Below are positions 42,856-56,100 of a stretch of DNA of 64,000 nucleotides, piece by piece (positions within the stretch are counted from its first letter, which is position 1; the number at the start of each line of letters is the position of its first letter). The position numbers and the translations under genes were made by a program. Origin of the DNA: Microbispora sp. H11081 (GTDB lineage: Bacteria > Actinomycetota > Actinomycetes > Streptosporangiales > Streptosporangiaceae); NCBI RefSeq assembly GCF_012999535.1, contig NZ_JABBWV010000009.1, positions 62,001-126,000 on the forward strand, read 5' to 3'. Below the pieces are notes generated by a model, which saw only the letters and a program-made list of their open reading frames with translations, had not been told where the DNA came from and made no database searches.

Positions 42856-43254
42856 TCAGGCCTCTTCGCCGGCCGCCCGCAGCCGGGCAGCCGCACGCTT
42901 GGCCTTGAGCCGTGCGTCCACGTCCTCCTGGTCGGCCTCGATCGAGGCCTGAGCACGCTGCAGCGCGTCCTTGGCCCGCGCGACGTCGACCTCGGAGCCG
43001 AGCTCCGCCTCCTCGGCAAGGATCGACACGTCGTTGTCGGCGACGGAGATGAACCCGCCGTGCACCGCGGCCACGAGGTCGCCTTCGTCACGCTTGACGC
43101 GCAGCACCCCGCCCTCGACGAGGACACCGAGAACGGGAGCGTGGTTCGGCATAATACCGATCTCACCGTCCACGGTCTTGGCAATGACCATGTCGGCCTC
43201 GCCCGTCCAAATCTCACGTTCCGGCGACACGACGCCCACGCGAAGCTTTGCCAC
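42856..43254 (-). CDS. atpC: F1F0 ATP synthase epsilon subunit
   Basis: The 132-residue protein has the N-terminal beta-sandwich (LRVGVVSPEREIWTGEADMVI, GEIGIMPNHAPVLGVL) and a C-terminal two-helix region (ALQRAQASIEADQEDVDARLKAKRAAARL) that can inhibit ATP hydrolysis. Epsilon sits on the central rotor stalk with gamma. It is the last subunit gene of the operon. Unusually, a perfect 19-bp hairpin fills the 71-bp space between atpD and this gene, which may set epsilon expression. The start is a GTG. Confidence 0.96.
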   Translation of the reverse strand: MAKLRVGVVSPEREIWTGEADMVIAKTVDGEIGIMPNHAPVLGVLVEGGVLRVKRDEGDLVAAVHGGFISVADNDVSILAEEAELGSEVDVARAKDALQRAQASIEADQEDVDARLKAKRAAARLRAAGEEA

Positions 43255-43274
43255 TTCTCAGCTCCCTTTCGACG

Positions 43275-43316
43275 GACGCCTGTACGGCCCGGCCTCAGCC
43301 GGGCCGTACAGGCGTC
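43275..43316 (-). terminator. 19-bp perfect intercistronic hairpin between atpD and atpC
   Basis: Arms 43275-43293 and 43298-43316 pair perfectly over 19 bp around a CTCA loop, 9 bp after the atpD stop and about 21 bp before the atpC start. It could partly terminate transcription or protect the upstream mRNA from 3' exonucleases. Confidence 0.7.
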
Positions 43317-43325
43317 GAAGGCGTC

Positions 43326-45654
<2,329 letters not shown>

Positions 45655-45657
45655 GGG

Positions 45658-47307
<1,650 letters not shown>

Positions 47308-47331
47308 CTGTTTCTTGTCTCCCTATTCGCC

Positions 47332-48141
47332 TCAGCCGGCCAACCGGCGGCGGACTTCTTCGATACGTCCGGCGATCGTGGTGTCGATGTAGTCGTCTCC
47401 GACCCTCACGGAGAACCCACCGAGCACCCGCGGGTCCACCTCGACGTTCAGGTGGACGTCTCGCCCGTAGGTGGCTCGCAGCCAGGCCGCGAGCCGCTGC
47501 TTCTGCTGCTGCGTGAGCGGCACCGCGCTGCGGACCACGCCCACCAGGCGCTCGCGCGCCCGGGCGACGATCCAGCCGAACTCCTCGAGCGCCGACTCCA
47601 GGCTACGTCCTCGCGGATGCACAACAGCCTGCGTGACGAGCCGGACGGTGGAGGAGGCGGCCTTCCCGCCGAGGAGCGTGCCGAGCAGCTCGCTCTTGCG
47701 CTCGGCCGGAATGGCCGGGTCGCTGAGCGCGCGGCGCAGCTGCGGGTTGGCGGCGAGGATGCGGCCGAAGCGGAACAGCTCGTCCTCGACGTCGTCGAGA
47801 CGGCGCTCCGACTCGGCCTCTGTGGCCGCGGACATCACGCCGACGCGCTCCAGCGCGTCCGGCAGGTCGCCCGCCTTGGACCACTTGGCGTTGACGGCGG
47901 CGACCGCGATCTCCAACGCGGCGTCACCGACCTTGCCCTGCAGCAGGGAGCGCAGGACGCTCTCCTTCTGCGCGGCCGGGCGCGAGGGGTCGGAAAGTCC
48001 CCGTCGCAGCCCGTGCTCACGGTCGAAAAGGTCGGCGACAGCGAACAGCTCCTCGGCGAGGGCGCCGAGGTCGGCGGTCGCGGCGGCGGTGTTGAACCGC
48101 TCCTCGACCTCCGTGAGGGCGGTCCTGCTGAGGCCGCGCAT
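47332..48141 (-). CDS. atpH: F1F0 ATP synthase delta subunit
   Basis: The 269-residue peripheral-stalk protein has the OSCP/delta N-terminal helical bundle (EERFNTAAATADLGALAEELFAVADLFD) and the conserved C-terminal motif DVHLNVEVDPRVLGGFSVRVGDDYIDTTIAGRI. It is longer than typical bacterial delta (about 180 residues), as in other actinobacteria, but not fused to b as in mycobacteria. The ATG overlaps the atpF stop (ATGA), giving translational coupling. Confidence 0.95.
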   Translation of the reverse strand: MRGLSRTALTEVEERFNTAAATADLGALAEELFAVADLFDREHGLRRGLSDPSRPAAQKESVLRSLLQGKVGDAALEIAVAAVNAKWSKAGDLPDALERVGVMSAATEAESERRLDDVEDELFRFGRILAANPQLRRALSDPAIPAERKSELLGTLLGGKAASSTVRLVTQAVVHPRGRSLESALEEFGWIVARARERLVGVVRSAVPLTQQQKQRLAAWLRATYGRDVHLNVEVDPRVLGGFSVRVGDDYIDTTIAGRIEEVRRRLAG

Positions 48142-48686
48142 CAGCGAACCGCCTCCGGACGACCCTCGAGCTCCTCGAGGAACCGGTCGACGATGCGGCG
48201 CTGACGGACCTCGTCCTCGAGCGACTCACCGACGATGCGGCTCGCCAGCTCGGTGGACAGGCGCCCGATCTCGCCGCGCAGCTGGGTGATCGCCTGCTGA
48301 CGGTCGGCCTCGATCTGCGCGTGGGCGGCCTCGATGATGCGCCGCGCCTCGGCCTGGGCCTCCTCGCGGAGCTCGGCCTTGATCTGGGCGCCTTGCTCCC
48401 GGGCCTCGTCGCGCAGGCGGGCCGCCTCCTGGCGGGCCTCCGCGAGCTGAGCCCGGTACTGCTCCAGAGTGCGCTGGGCTTCGGCCTGGGCGTCCTCGGC
48501 CTTCTTGATGCCGCCCTCGATAGCCTCGGTCCGCTCGGCCAGCGTCTTCTGGATACGCGGGGTGAGGATCTTTCCGACGACGAGGAAGACGACGAGGAAG
48601 GCGAAGCTGCCGACGACCAGCTCGTAGACGTGCGGCATAAGGGGGCTGTTGGCCTCCGCCGCAAGGGTGCTAGCTGCCGAAATCAT
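48141..48686 (-). CDS. atpF: F1F0 ATP synthase b subunit
   Basis: The 181-residue stator protein has one N-terminal membrane helix (YELVVGSFAFLVVFLVVGKIL) followed by a long hydrophilic right-handed coiled coil (TEAIEGGIKKAEDAQAEAQRTLEQYRAQLAEARQEAARLRD). The single b gene implies a homodimeric stalk. It lies 29 bp downstream of atpE. The C-terminal DEVRQRRIVDRFLEELEGR would contact delta. Confidence 0.96.
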   Translation of the reverse strand: MISAASTLAAEANSPLMPHVYELVVGSFAFLVVFLVVGKILTPRIQKTLAERTEAIEGGIKKAEDAQAEAQRTLEQYRAQLAEARQEAARLRDEAREQGAQIKAELREEAQAEARRIIEAAHAQIEADRQQAITQLRGEIGRLSTELASRIVGESLEDEVRQRRIVDRFLEELEGRPEAVR

Positions 48687-48715
48687 AGGTGCAGCCTTCC
48701 GTCAGAGTGGGTACG

Positions 48716-48987
<272 letters not shown>

Positions 48988-49023
48988 TCTGGGTCTACGT
49001 CAGGGGCTGTTTCAGGGGATCCG

Positions 49024-49812
49024 TCAGTGTTCCGGGTGCAGCGAGCCACCGATGTACATGGCGGCCAGCATGGTGAACAGGAACGCCTGCAGGAACTGGA
49101 TGAACATCTCGAAGCCGGTCATCCCGATCGTCATGACGACGCCCAGCACGCCCAGACCCGCGCCGAGCGGGGTCAGCTTCTCGAAGAGGAACCAGAAGCC
49201 GACGGCGCTGAAGAAGGCCAGGATCAGGTGTCCGGCGAACATGTTCGCGAAGAGTCGGACGGCGTGCGTGAAGGGCGCGATGATCAGGTTCGACAGGAAC
49301 TCGATCGGGGCCAGCAGCACGTAGATCGGCTTGGGCAGCCCCGGCGGGAACATCATGTTCTTGAAATAGCCGCCCAGACCCTGGTGCTTGATGCCCAGGT
49401 AGATCTTGATCACGTAGATCACGACCGCGAAGACCACCGGGAACGCGATGTGCGACGCGACCGGGATCTGGATGAGCGGCACGACGCCGAAGAAGTTCCA
49501 CAGCAGGATCAGGAAGAACAGGCTCAGCAGCAGCGGCATCCACCGCTCCGCGTCCTTGCCGAGGAACGGCCGGGCCACCTGGTCACGGACGAACTGGTAG
49601 CCCATCTCGCCGATGTTCTGCATGCCCCGGGGCACGAGCTTCGGGTTGGCGAAGGCGCTCCACGCGAGGGCGCACACCACCAAGGCACCGAGCACCGCCA
49701 TGAGCACCGGCTTGGTCAGCCAGGTCGGCGCACCCTCGTACAACGGAGGGAAGTCGAAGATGGACGGTCCCGGCGCCGTGAAGTCCTCGGCGACGAGCAT
49801 GAGGGGGGTCAC
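49024..49812 (-). CDS. atpB: F1F0 ATP synthase a subunit
   Basis: The 262-residue integral membrane protein has five to six helices and the essential arginine Arg186 in FTHAVRLFANMFAGH, with the partner C-terminal helix GFEMFIQFLQAFLFTMLAAMYI. It forms the two proton half-channels against the c ring. The GTG start gives MTPLMLVAEDFTAPG. The gene is followed by atpE, and the order a-c-b-delta-alpha-gamma-beta-epsilon is the standard one. Confidence 0.96.
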   Translation of the reverse strand: MTPLMLVAEDFTAPGPSIFDFPPLYEGAPTWLTKPVLMAVLGALVVCALAWSAFANPKLVPRGMQNIGEMGYQFVRDQVARPFLGKDAERWMPLLLSLFFLILLWNFFGVVPLIQIPVASHIAFPVVFAVVIYVIKIYLGIKHQGLGGYFKNMMFPPGLPKPIYVLLAPIEFLSNLIIAPFTHAVRLFANMFAGHLILAFFSAVGFWFLFEKLTPLGAGLGVLGVVMTIGMTGFEMFIQFLQAFLFTMLAAMYIGGSLHPEH

Positions 49813-49944
49813 TTGGCCACCTCGCCTACGTGCTCAGGGCCGAATGCCCGAAGCATGTGCTTGTTCGTCCGTTCGCTACGCTCGCGCACGGGCGTTCCCT
49901 TCAACGATTGGGTCAACAGAAGAGCGTGGGAAGCGGGCCGGCTG

Positions 49945-50160
49945 TCAGCGGCCGTACTTCAGATAGACGAGGTAGGCAGCCAGCCCGACCCCGAGAACGA
50001 CGCCTATGGGGATGAACGCATGCACGCCGGTCCACCAGCTCAGCAACCAGCCGAGGCCGCCCCAGATCAGGATCCCCGACAGCAGATAGCTCGGGACTGA
50101 CCAGGCGGCGTCGGCGAAGTCGCGGCCGTCGGTCTCGGGCCTGCGCTCCTGTTCGCTCAT
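49945..50160 (-). CDS. AtpZ-like small membrane protein of the atp operon
   Basis: The protein is 71 residues from MSEQERRPETDG, or 80 from an ATG 27 bases upstream (50187). Two transmembrane helices (YLLSGILIWGGLGWLLSWW and FIPIGVVLGVGLAAYLVYL) follow the motif DFADAAWSVPSYL. Size, topology and position between atpI and atpB match AtpZ/AtpI-type accessory proteins linked to magnesium uptake or c-ring assembly. The shorter start is preferred by similarity recalled for actinobacterial homologues, but neither start has a clear ribosome site. Confidence 0.78.
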   Translation of the reverse strand: MSEQERRPETDGRDFADAAWSVPSYLLSGILIWGGLGWLLSWWTGVHAFIPIGVVLGVGLAAYLVYLKYGR

Positions 50161-50223
50161 CGCGGGCACGACGATAGCAGTAGCCATGCGGACTAGTCAT
50201 ATCGGGCTGCCCCGTACGCGTGG

Positions 50224-50646
50224 TCATGAGGGACCCTGCCCGGGAACCTTCGCCTCAGGCTCCACATAGAGCATCTTGAGCTTCATGAACCCGCGCATCT
50301 CGCCGACGGTCCAGGCGAGCGTGCAACCGATGACGCTCAGCGCGAACACCCGGGAGTCGAAGGCGGTGGTGCCGTCGAAGGCGTTCAGCATCGCCATGAT
50401 CGCGAGGACCTTGACGACGTAGCCGAGCACGGCGGCCGTCATCATCGCCATCGGCGAGATCCGGCCGGCCCAGGAGACGACGACCAGGCCGACGGTGAAG
50501 AAGACCGCGACCAGAAGAAGACCGATACCGGCGCCCAGCGCACCCTTGACCCCGGTCGTGAGCACCGCGACGACCGCGGCGAGGAGACCGACGATCAAGG
50601 TCGGCACGGCGGCGCCCTTGAGAACGCGCACGTCGTTGGCCTGCAT
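50224..50646 (-). CDS. atpI: ATP synthase accessory protein AtpI
   Basis: The 140-residue protein has four hydrophobic helices (LIVGLLAAVVAVLTTGVKGALGA and LLLVAVFFTVGLVVVSWAGRI among them) and ends in a short hydrophilic tail. It starts the atp gene series ahead of the small AtpZ-like gene, as in Streptomyces and mycobacteria (Rv1303). AtpI helps assemble the c ring in some bacteria. Its start lies 145 bp after the wecA stop, so a promoter of its own is possible in that gap. Confidence 0.88.
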   Translation of the reverse strand: MQANDVRVLKGAAVPTLIVGLLAAVVAVLTTGVKGALGAGIGLLLVAVFFTVGLVVVSWAGRISPMAMMTAAVLGYVVKVLAIMAMLNAFDGTTAFDSRVFALSVIGCTLAWTVGEMRGFMKLKMLYVEPEAKVPGQGPS

Positions 50647-50790
50647 GGGACTCCAGATCGATTGTCAAACGAGCGATTGCTACCTGCCGGGACGTCATTG
50701 GCCCCGTCCCTTGCTAGTGAAAGCTATCACAAGCTCCGGAGTGCCACCTTTACCAGGCGTTTCGGGTCGTCACGACCTGCGAGGACGGGC

Positions 50791-52167
50791 TCAGCGGAAG
50801 GTGCCGGTGTCGGCCCGGGAGGTGGTCGGAGGAACGCCGGGGGCGTCCGCGGCGCCCTGACCCGGATAGGGATGCCGTCCCTGAGCGGGCAGCCTGCCGG
50901 GGGCGCCCGGACCGGTGGGAGCCGCCTGGCCCGGGGTGACGGGAGGGGCCGGCGGGGGGACGACGGGGAAGACGAGCGTGTCGTGCTCCATGACGGCGCG
51001 GCCCGCCGGGCGGGCTTCGGCCGCCTGGTCGGTCTTCTGCTCCTTGGCGGCGACACGGCGCGACCGCCACCTGGGCAGGCCCATGACGACGAGCACCGCC
51101 ACCGCGAGGACGATCGTCAGCGGGAACAGGATGAGCGGCACGCCGCCGATCGACAGGCCGACGATCGCGAAGGCGAACAGGAACGTCCAGGCGTACATGA
51201 TCAGCACACTGCGCCGGTGGGAGTGGCCGATGTCGAGCATGCGGTGGTGCAGGTGGCCGCGGTCGGGGGCGAACGGGGACATCCCGGCCGACGTCCGGCG
51301 TACGACCGCCAGGATGAGGTCGGCCAGCGGCAGCACCACCACCGCGATCGGCAGCACCAGCGGCAGGATCACCGGGAATCGGTTGATCTTGCCGACCACC
51401 GCGTCCGGCTCGACCGACGACAGGCTCGTGATGAGGGACGCGGCGAGGAGCAGGCCGATCAGCATGGCGCCGGTGTCGCCCATGAAGATCTTGGCGGGGT
51501 TGAAGTTGTGCGGCAGGAAGCCGGCGCACATCCCGATGAGGATCGCCGCGATGGCGGCGGTCCCGTTGATCCGCGACCCGCTGGCGGTCTGCTGTAGCAC
51601 GATCGAGTAGGCGAAGGTCGCCATCGCGGCGATCCCGACGATGCCCGCGGCCAGGCCGTCCAGACCGTCGACGAAGTTCACCGCGTTGATCACGACGACG
51701 ACGATCATGATGGTGAGGATCGTGCGCAGGGTGGTGTCGAGGGCCTGGGAACCGCCCATAGACTGCGGCATGGGCAGGAACTGCAGGTACATCCCGAAAT
51801 AGACGAGCAAGCCACCCGCCGCGATCTGGCCGCCAAGCTTGACCAGCGCGTCCATGCCGAGCCAGTCGTCCAGGAATCCGACGAGGACGATCAGGCCGCC
51901 GGCGGCGAGGAGGGCGACCACCGTCTTTCCCGTCTGGCCGCTGCCGAACGCGCCGCCGACATAGGGCAGTTTCGTCGCCACCAGCAGGGCCGCCGCCATC
52001 CCGCCGAACATCGCGAGCCCGCCCAGCCGTGGAGTGGGCACCGTGTGCACGTCCCGCTCCCGCACCTCGGGCGCCGCGCCGATGCGCAGCGCGAACGCCC
52101 TGACCGGCGGCACCAGCAGGTACGTCACCGCAGCCGCCACGAGCGCCAAGAGGAGATATTCGCGCAC
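50791..52167 (-). CDS. wecA: Decaprenyl-phosphate N-acetylglucosaminephosphotransferase (WecA/MraY family)
   Basis: The 458-residue polytopic enzyme starts (GTG) MREYLLLALVAAAVTYLLVPPVR. Its motifs are VHTVPTPRLGGLAMF, FLDDWLGMDAL, VINAVNFVDGLDGLAAG, NPAKIFMGDTGAM and the cytoplasmic HLHHRMLDIGHSHR. These are the metal- and nucleotide-binding loops of polyprenyl-phosphate sugar-1-phosphate transferases; WecA starts arabinogalactan or teichoic-type linkage units. The disordered Pro/Gly/Ala tail (about 385-458) is longer than in most homologues. The start is set by homology with other actinobacterial WecA and by a promoter just upstream; a longer frame lacks support. The gene precedes atpI, as rfe does in M. 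tuberculosis. Confidence 0.92.
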   Translation of the reverse strand: MREYLLLALVAAAVTYLLVPPVRAFALRIGAAPEVRERDVHTVPTPRLGGLAMFGGMAAALLVATKLPYVGGAFGSGQTGKTVVALLAAGGLIVLVGFLDDWLGMDALVKLGGQIAAGGLLVYFGMYLQFLPMPQSMGGSQALDTTLRTILTIMIVVVVINAVNFVDGLDGLAAGIVGIAAMATFAYSIVLQQTASGSRINGTAAIAAILIGMCAGFLPHNFNPAKIFMGDTGAMLIGLLLAASLITSLSSVEPDAVVGKINRFPVILPLVLPIAVVVLPLADLILAVVRRTSAGMSPFAPDRGHLHHRMLDIGHSHRRSVLIMYAWTFLFAFAIVGLSIGGVPLILFPLTIVLAVAVLVVMGLPRWRSRRVAAKEQKTDQAAEARPAGRAVMEHDTLVFPVVPPPAPPVTPGQAAPTGPGAPGRLPAQGRHPYPGQGAADAPGVPPTTSRADTGTFR

Positions 52168-52180
52168 GGACCTAGTTTCC

Positions 52181-52209
52181 TGGATAGGCGGATCAGTTGT
52201 GACGGGCAA
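52181..52209 (-). promoter_or_regulatory. Candidate promoter of wecA and possibly the atp operon
   Basis: On the minus strand TTGCCC (52209-52204) and TATCCA (52186-52181) are spaced by 17 bp. The predicted start of transcription lies only 7-8 nt before the GTG at 52167. Confidence 0.45.
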
Positions 52210-52584
52210 AAGACATAGATCGCCCTATCCCTAACGGGGATATCCCGGATGCGTCGCGGTCAGCCCCTTTACCCGTTCGAGGATCGACGTTATCGCACCG
52301 GACTGCCGGATGGCCCCGGCGACGGGAGACCCGGTCTCCGTCATCTCCTCCCGAACATGTCCCCACAGGGGTCACGGCAGAGGGCGCGCCCGCTGGTCCC
52401 GGACGTGACGGTCCCGGACGTGACGGTCGCGGCGCCGGCTTGTGTCTGGCCGACCTGTGTCTGGCCGGCTTGTGTCTGACCCGGTCCGCGCCGATCCGCT
52501 CGGCGTGGCCGGCCCTCTGTCGCGTACGGCGTACGTGCCGGGCAGCACCGAGGTCAGCGCGGTGCGGACGGCACGTGCAGCGCG
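52210..52584. other. Intergenic region with 15-bp tandem repeats
   Basis: No convincing gene is present. GGTCCCGGACGTGAC is repeated twice at 52395-52424, followed at 52435-52479 by three copies of a second 15-bp unit, CCGGCTTGTGTCTGG (degenerate). TATCCC/GGGATA near 52230-52250 is a small inverted repeat close to the wecA promoter. Confidence 0.6.
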
Positions 52585-52974
52585 TCAGGACGTGAAGGCG
52601 TGCGGTGCACCCGTCCTGCTCGGAATCCAGCGCGGCGTGTCGGCCGCCTGATCACTGATGGCCGTCAGCACCGCCTGGCGGTACATGCCGAGCCGGCTGC
52701 GCCATTCGCCGATGTCCTGGACGTACCGGCCGGCGACCGGAGCGTCCCACACGTCCCTGCTCCGCGCCATCTCGTACGGCTTGTCCAGGGACTTGGTGAG
52801 CTGGTCCATCAGCGGGACCACCTGTAGCCACAGGTCCACGAGCTTCTGGTATTCCGGGTTGAACACCCACCCCGTCGGCTGCCCGCCGGGAGAGAGCAGG
52901 TCGGTGCTCGACGGCGCGGGCGGGGTTTCCCCAGGCTGCAGCGGAGTGGGCGCCGGCGGGTCGACAAAGCTCAC
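52585..52974 (-). CDS. Hypothetical helical protein downstream of the giant repeat protein
   Basis: The 129-residue protein has a Pro-rich N-terminus (FVDPPAPTPLQPGETPPAP, about 3-30), then a helical domain (EYQKLVDLWLQVVPLMDQLTKSL, DAPVAGRYVQDIGEWRSRLGMYRQAVLTAI). No signal peptide, membrane helix or known family was recognised. GGAGG precedes the GTG start. It lies 151 bp downstream of the 1003-residue repeat protein on the same strand. The helix length and Trp-centred turn (RDVWDAP, GEW) recall WXG-type secretion partners, but the true WXG motif is absent; this is only a suggestion. Confidence 0.75.
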   Translation of the reverse strand: MSFVDPPAPTPLQPGETPPAPSSTDLLSPGGQPTGWVFNPEYQKLVDLWLQVVPLMDQLTKSLDKPYEMARSRDVWDAPVAGRYVQDIGEWRSRLGMYRQAVLTAISDQAADTPRWIPSRTGAPHAFTS

Positions 52975-53125
52975 GATCGCGCCTCCTGTGCGAATCCGGC
53001 GAGAGCGCCGGCATGGGTCGTCGCGTGCGCCACGGCGGGGATGCCGGCGGGGTGCGCACCGGTGTCCCTCGGCAGGTCACCCCGCACCGCGCCCCGCCCG
53101 GACGGTGTCGCTCGTGCTCTCATGC

Positions 53126-56100
53126 TCACTTCTCCGGACCCGGCATACGGATCTCGACAACCTCGACGCCGTCGGCGGGCCCGTCGGGCTGGACCTTCCT
53201 GTCCGCCCAGTCGCCCTCATCCCACTCCTTCTCCGGGATCGGGACGCGGACGTCCGGCATGTCCACGGGCCCGATGTCCCGATGGTGGTCCACCGGCATG
53301 CGCGGCACGGCCTCGTCACCGGATTGGCGGGCGGGGTAGGTGAGCGCGTCTCCGGGCTGCGCGGCGGCGAACGATCGGGGATCGGGCGCCTGGCCCGTGT
53401 CCGGAGCCCCCGCCCTGCCATCGGCCGCCCCGTGGAAGCCCGCGCCATGCGTGCCCTGAGCATGAGCGCCAGGAGCATGAGCGCCCGGAGCATGACCTCC
53501 ACCGCCATGGGTTCCAGGCCCGTGCGCCGAGCCGTGCGCGTCCGCGCTGTGAGCGCCTGGGCCGTGAGCACCCGGGGCATGGTGGGCTCCGCCGCCGTGC
53601 GTCCCAGAATTGTGCGTCCCGGCGCCGTGTGTGCCAGCGCCGTGCGTCCCAGCGCCATGCGTGCCCGGCCCGTGCGCCGAGCCGTTCGAGCCCGAACCAT
53701 TCGAGCCCGTGCCATTCGAGGCCGTGCCATGCGCGTCCGGGGTGTGAGCGCTCGGGGCACGCATGCCGGAGTCCTCCCGGGCCGGCCCGGTCGTACCCGT
53801 GACGGCGTCGTTGTCGCACACGCGCCCGTTCGCGCCGGTCGCGCCGTCGGCCCTGTCGCCTGCAACGTTCGTCCCGGTGTGGCCCGTCGCGGCATCGCCA
53901 CCGGTGCCCGTCGCGGCTGCGGCTCCCACTGTCCCGGCCACGTGGCCTGACCCGCCCACCGGTGTACCGGCCGCGTTCAGGTTGCCTGTCGCCGTGCCTG
54001 TCGCATCAGCGGCCTGCCCGGTCCCGAGACCGTCCACCGCGTGCAAGGCGCCCGTCGCCGTACCCGTTCCACCGGGGGCCGCAGGTGTTGCAGATGTCGC
54101 GGGCGCCCCGTCGGCCGCACCGGCGGTCACCGCCGGGGACACGGCCCCCGTGGCAGGGGCGACCATGCCCGTGGGGTGGACAGTTCCGGTGGGGTTGACG
54201 GTGCCGGTGGGGTGGACGGTGCCCGTGGGCGTTGCCGCTGTGGTCGTGGCCTGCCCCGCCCCGCCGACGCCGGCAGTGTCCACCGGCGGCGTCGCACCGG
54301 CCGCGGCACCGGTCGGTCCGGTCACACCTGTCGCAGTCGTCGCGCCGCTCGCATCACCGGTCCCGGCATGGGACGGAACCCCGGGGCCCGCCGGGTTCGC
54401 AACGGTCGCTTCGGTCGTCGCCACAGGTTGCGCCGGGGTGACCCCCGAACCGCTCGCCACCGTGTCACCGGGGTACGCGTGACCACCGGCACTCGCGGTC
54501 ACCGCGTTGTTTCCGGCTGGTGTGCCCTGCGCGGCGTTCTGGTCGCCCGGGCCGTACGGCTCGGCGGAAAGGTTGTCGGCGGGGGTGCCGACATAGGCGC
54601 CCATGGGGTCTCCCGGCGCGAGGCCCGGTTGGGGAGGCTGCTTCGCGGCGGGATTGGTCGGCTCGGCGGGCGGCACCAACCCGGGGGGCCCGTCCGGATG
54701 CGCGCCGCCCTCGCTCACCGGCCGTACGTCCGCTCCCGCGGCATCCGTCGGCTGGACGTAATCGGCGCTGGGCTGGTTCATCGGGGTGCTGACGACCTTG
54801 ACGCCGTCGACGACGGCCACATGCCGGCCGGCGGGGTCGATGTCGTCCGGGTGATCCTTGCCGGGGGTGTCGTAGAACTGCCCCGCGTTGCCGCCGTTGG
54901 CGGGCTGCTCCCCCGCCGCCTTGGACCCGACCGGCGCGCCTTGTGCGGAACTCTGGTCCTGCCCCTGGGCAACTGGCTGATGCTGTCCACCGGTCTGGTT
55001 CTGAGCGGCGCCACCGCCGTCGCCGACCGGCTGCTGCGCCTCGGCCGCGCCCTGCGCCTGAGCCGGACTCTGCCCCTGGGCCGCGCCCTGGTCCTGCCCC
55101 ACACCCTGACCTGCGCCCTGGTCTGCGCCCTGATCTGCGCCGACCGGCTGTGTCGTCTGGCCCGCGCCCCGATCCTGGCCGATGCCGAGGGGCTCGTCCT
55201 GGCCGGCGATCGGACTCCCGCCGACCGGCTGGCCCTGGCCGGTGGGCTGAACCTGGCCGGTGGGTTGGCCCTCGCCGACCGGCTGGCCCTGGCCGGTGGG
55301 CTGCTGCACCTGGCGGACGCCCGTGTCCTGGGCCGCTCCCGCACCCGCTCCAGCACCCGCGCGCGTCGCCGTACCACCGTCGTCGGCGGTGTGTGCGGGG
55401 TTGTGCGTCGAGGCGGGCATCTGCGCCAGAGATCCCTCGACGGTGCCGCGGGGCTTGGCTGCGAGTTCCCCCTCGGCGACACCGTGGCTTCCGCCGCCGT
55501 TCGCCCGGGCCGTGCCGTCCGTGGCGCTGTGCGCCCGATGGGAGGTCTCGCCCTTCCCCGCCGCGCCGGACTCGCCAGAAGCGCTCCCGTGCGAGGACGC
55601 GCGGGGCGCGTCCTGCTTGTCGTGCGCCGCCTTGCCCTCGGACTTGCCTTCCGGCTTACTTTCCGACTTGCCTTCGGACTTACCCTCGGACTTGCTGTCC
55701 GCCTTGCCGTCGGCCTTGTGGTCGTCCGTCTTCGCGTCGGACTTGTGATCCGCCTTGTGGTCGGACTTGGCGTCGGGCTTGTGGTCGGGCTTGGCACCGC
55801 TCTTGTCGTCCTGCGCGCCGGGCCGCACCGGGTCGTCCGCGGGCGCGGTGGTGTCCCTCTCCTCGGTGAACGAGGCGTTGGCCGTGGGCGTCTTGCCCGC
55901 GCTCTGCTGTTTCTCCTTCTTCTCCAGCAGAACCACACGGTTGGTGACGTCCTTGACCATGGTCGAGCACGCGTCGGCGACCTGGGACGGCCGATGGGTC
56001 ACGTGCACGGAGACACCGGCTGTACGCGTCAGCTGGGCCACCCGGGCCTCGATGCCGTCCATCTGCCGGGCGGCCTGCTGAACCTCCGACAGCAACTCAC

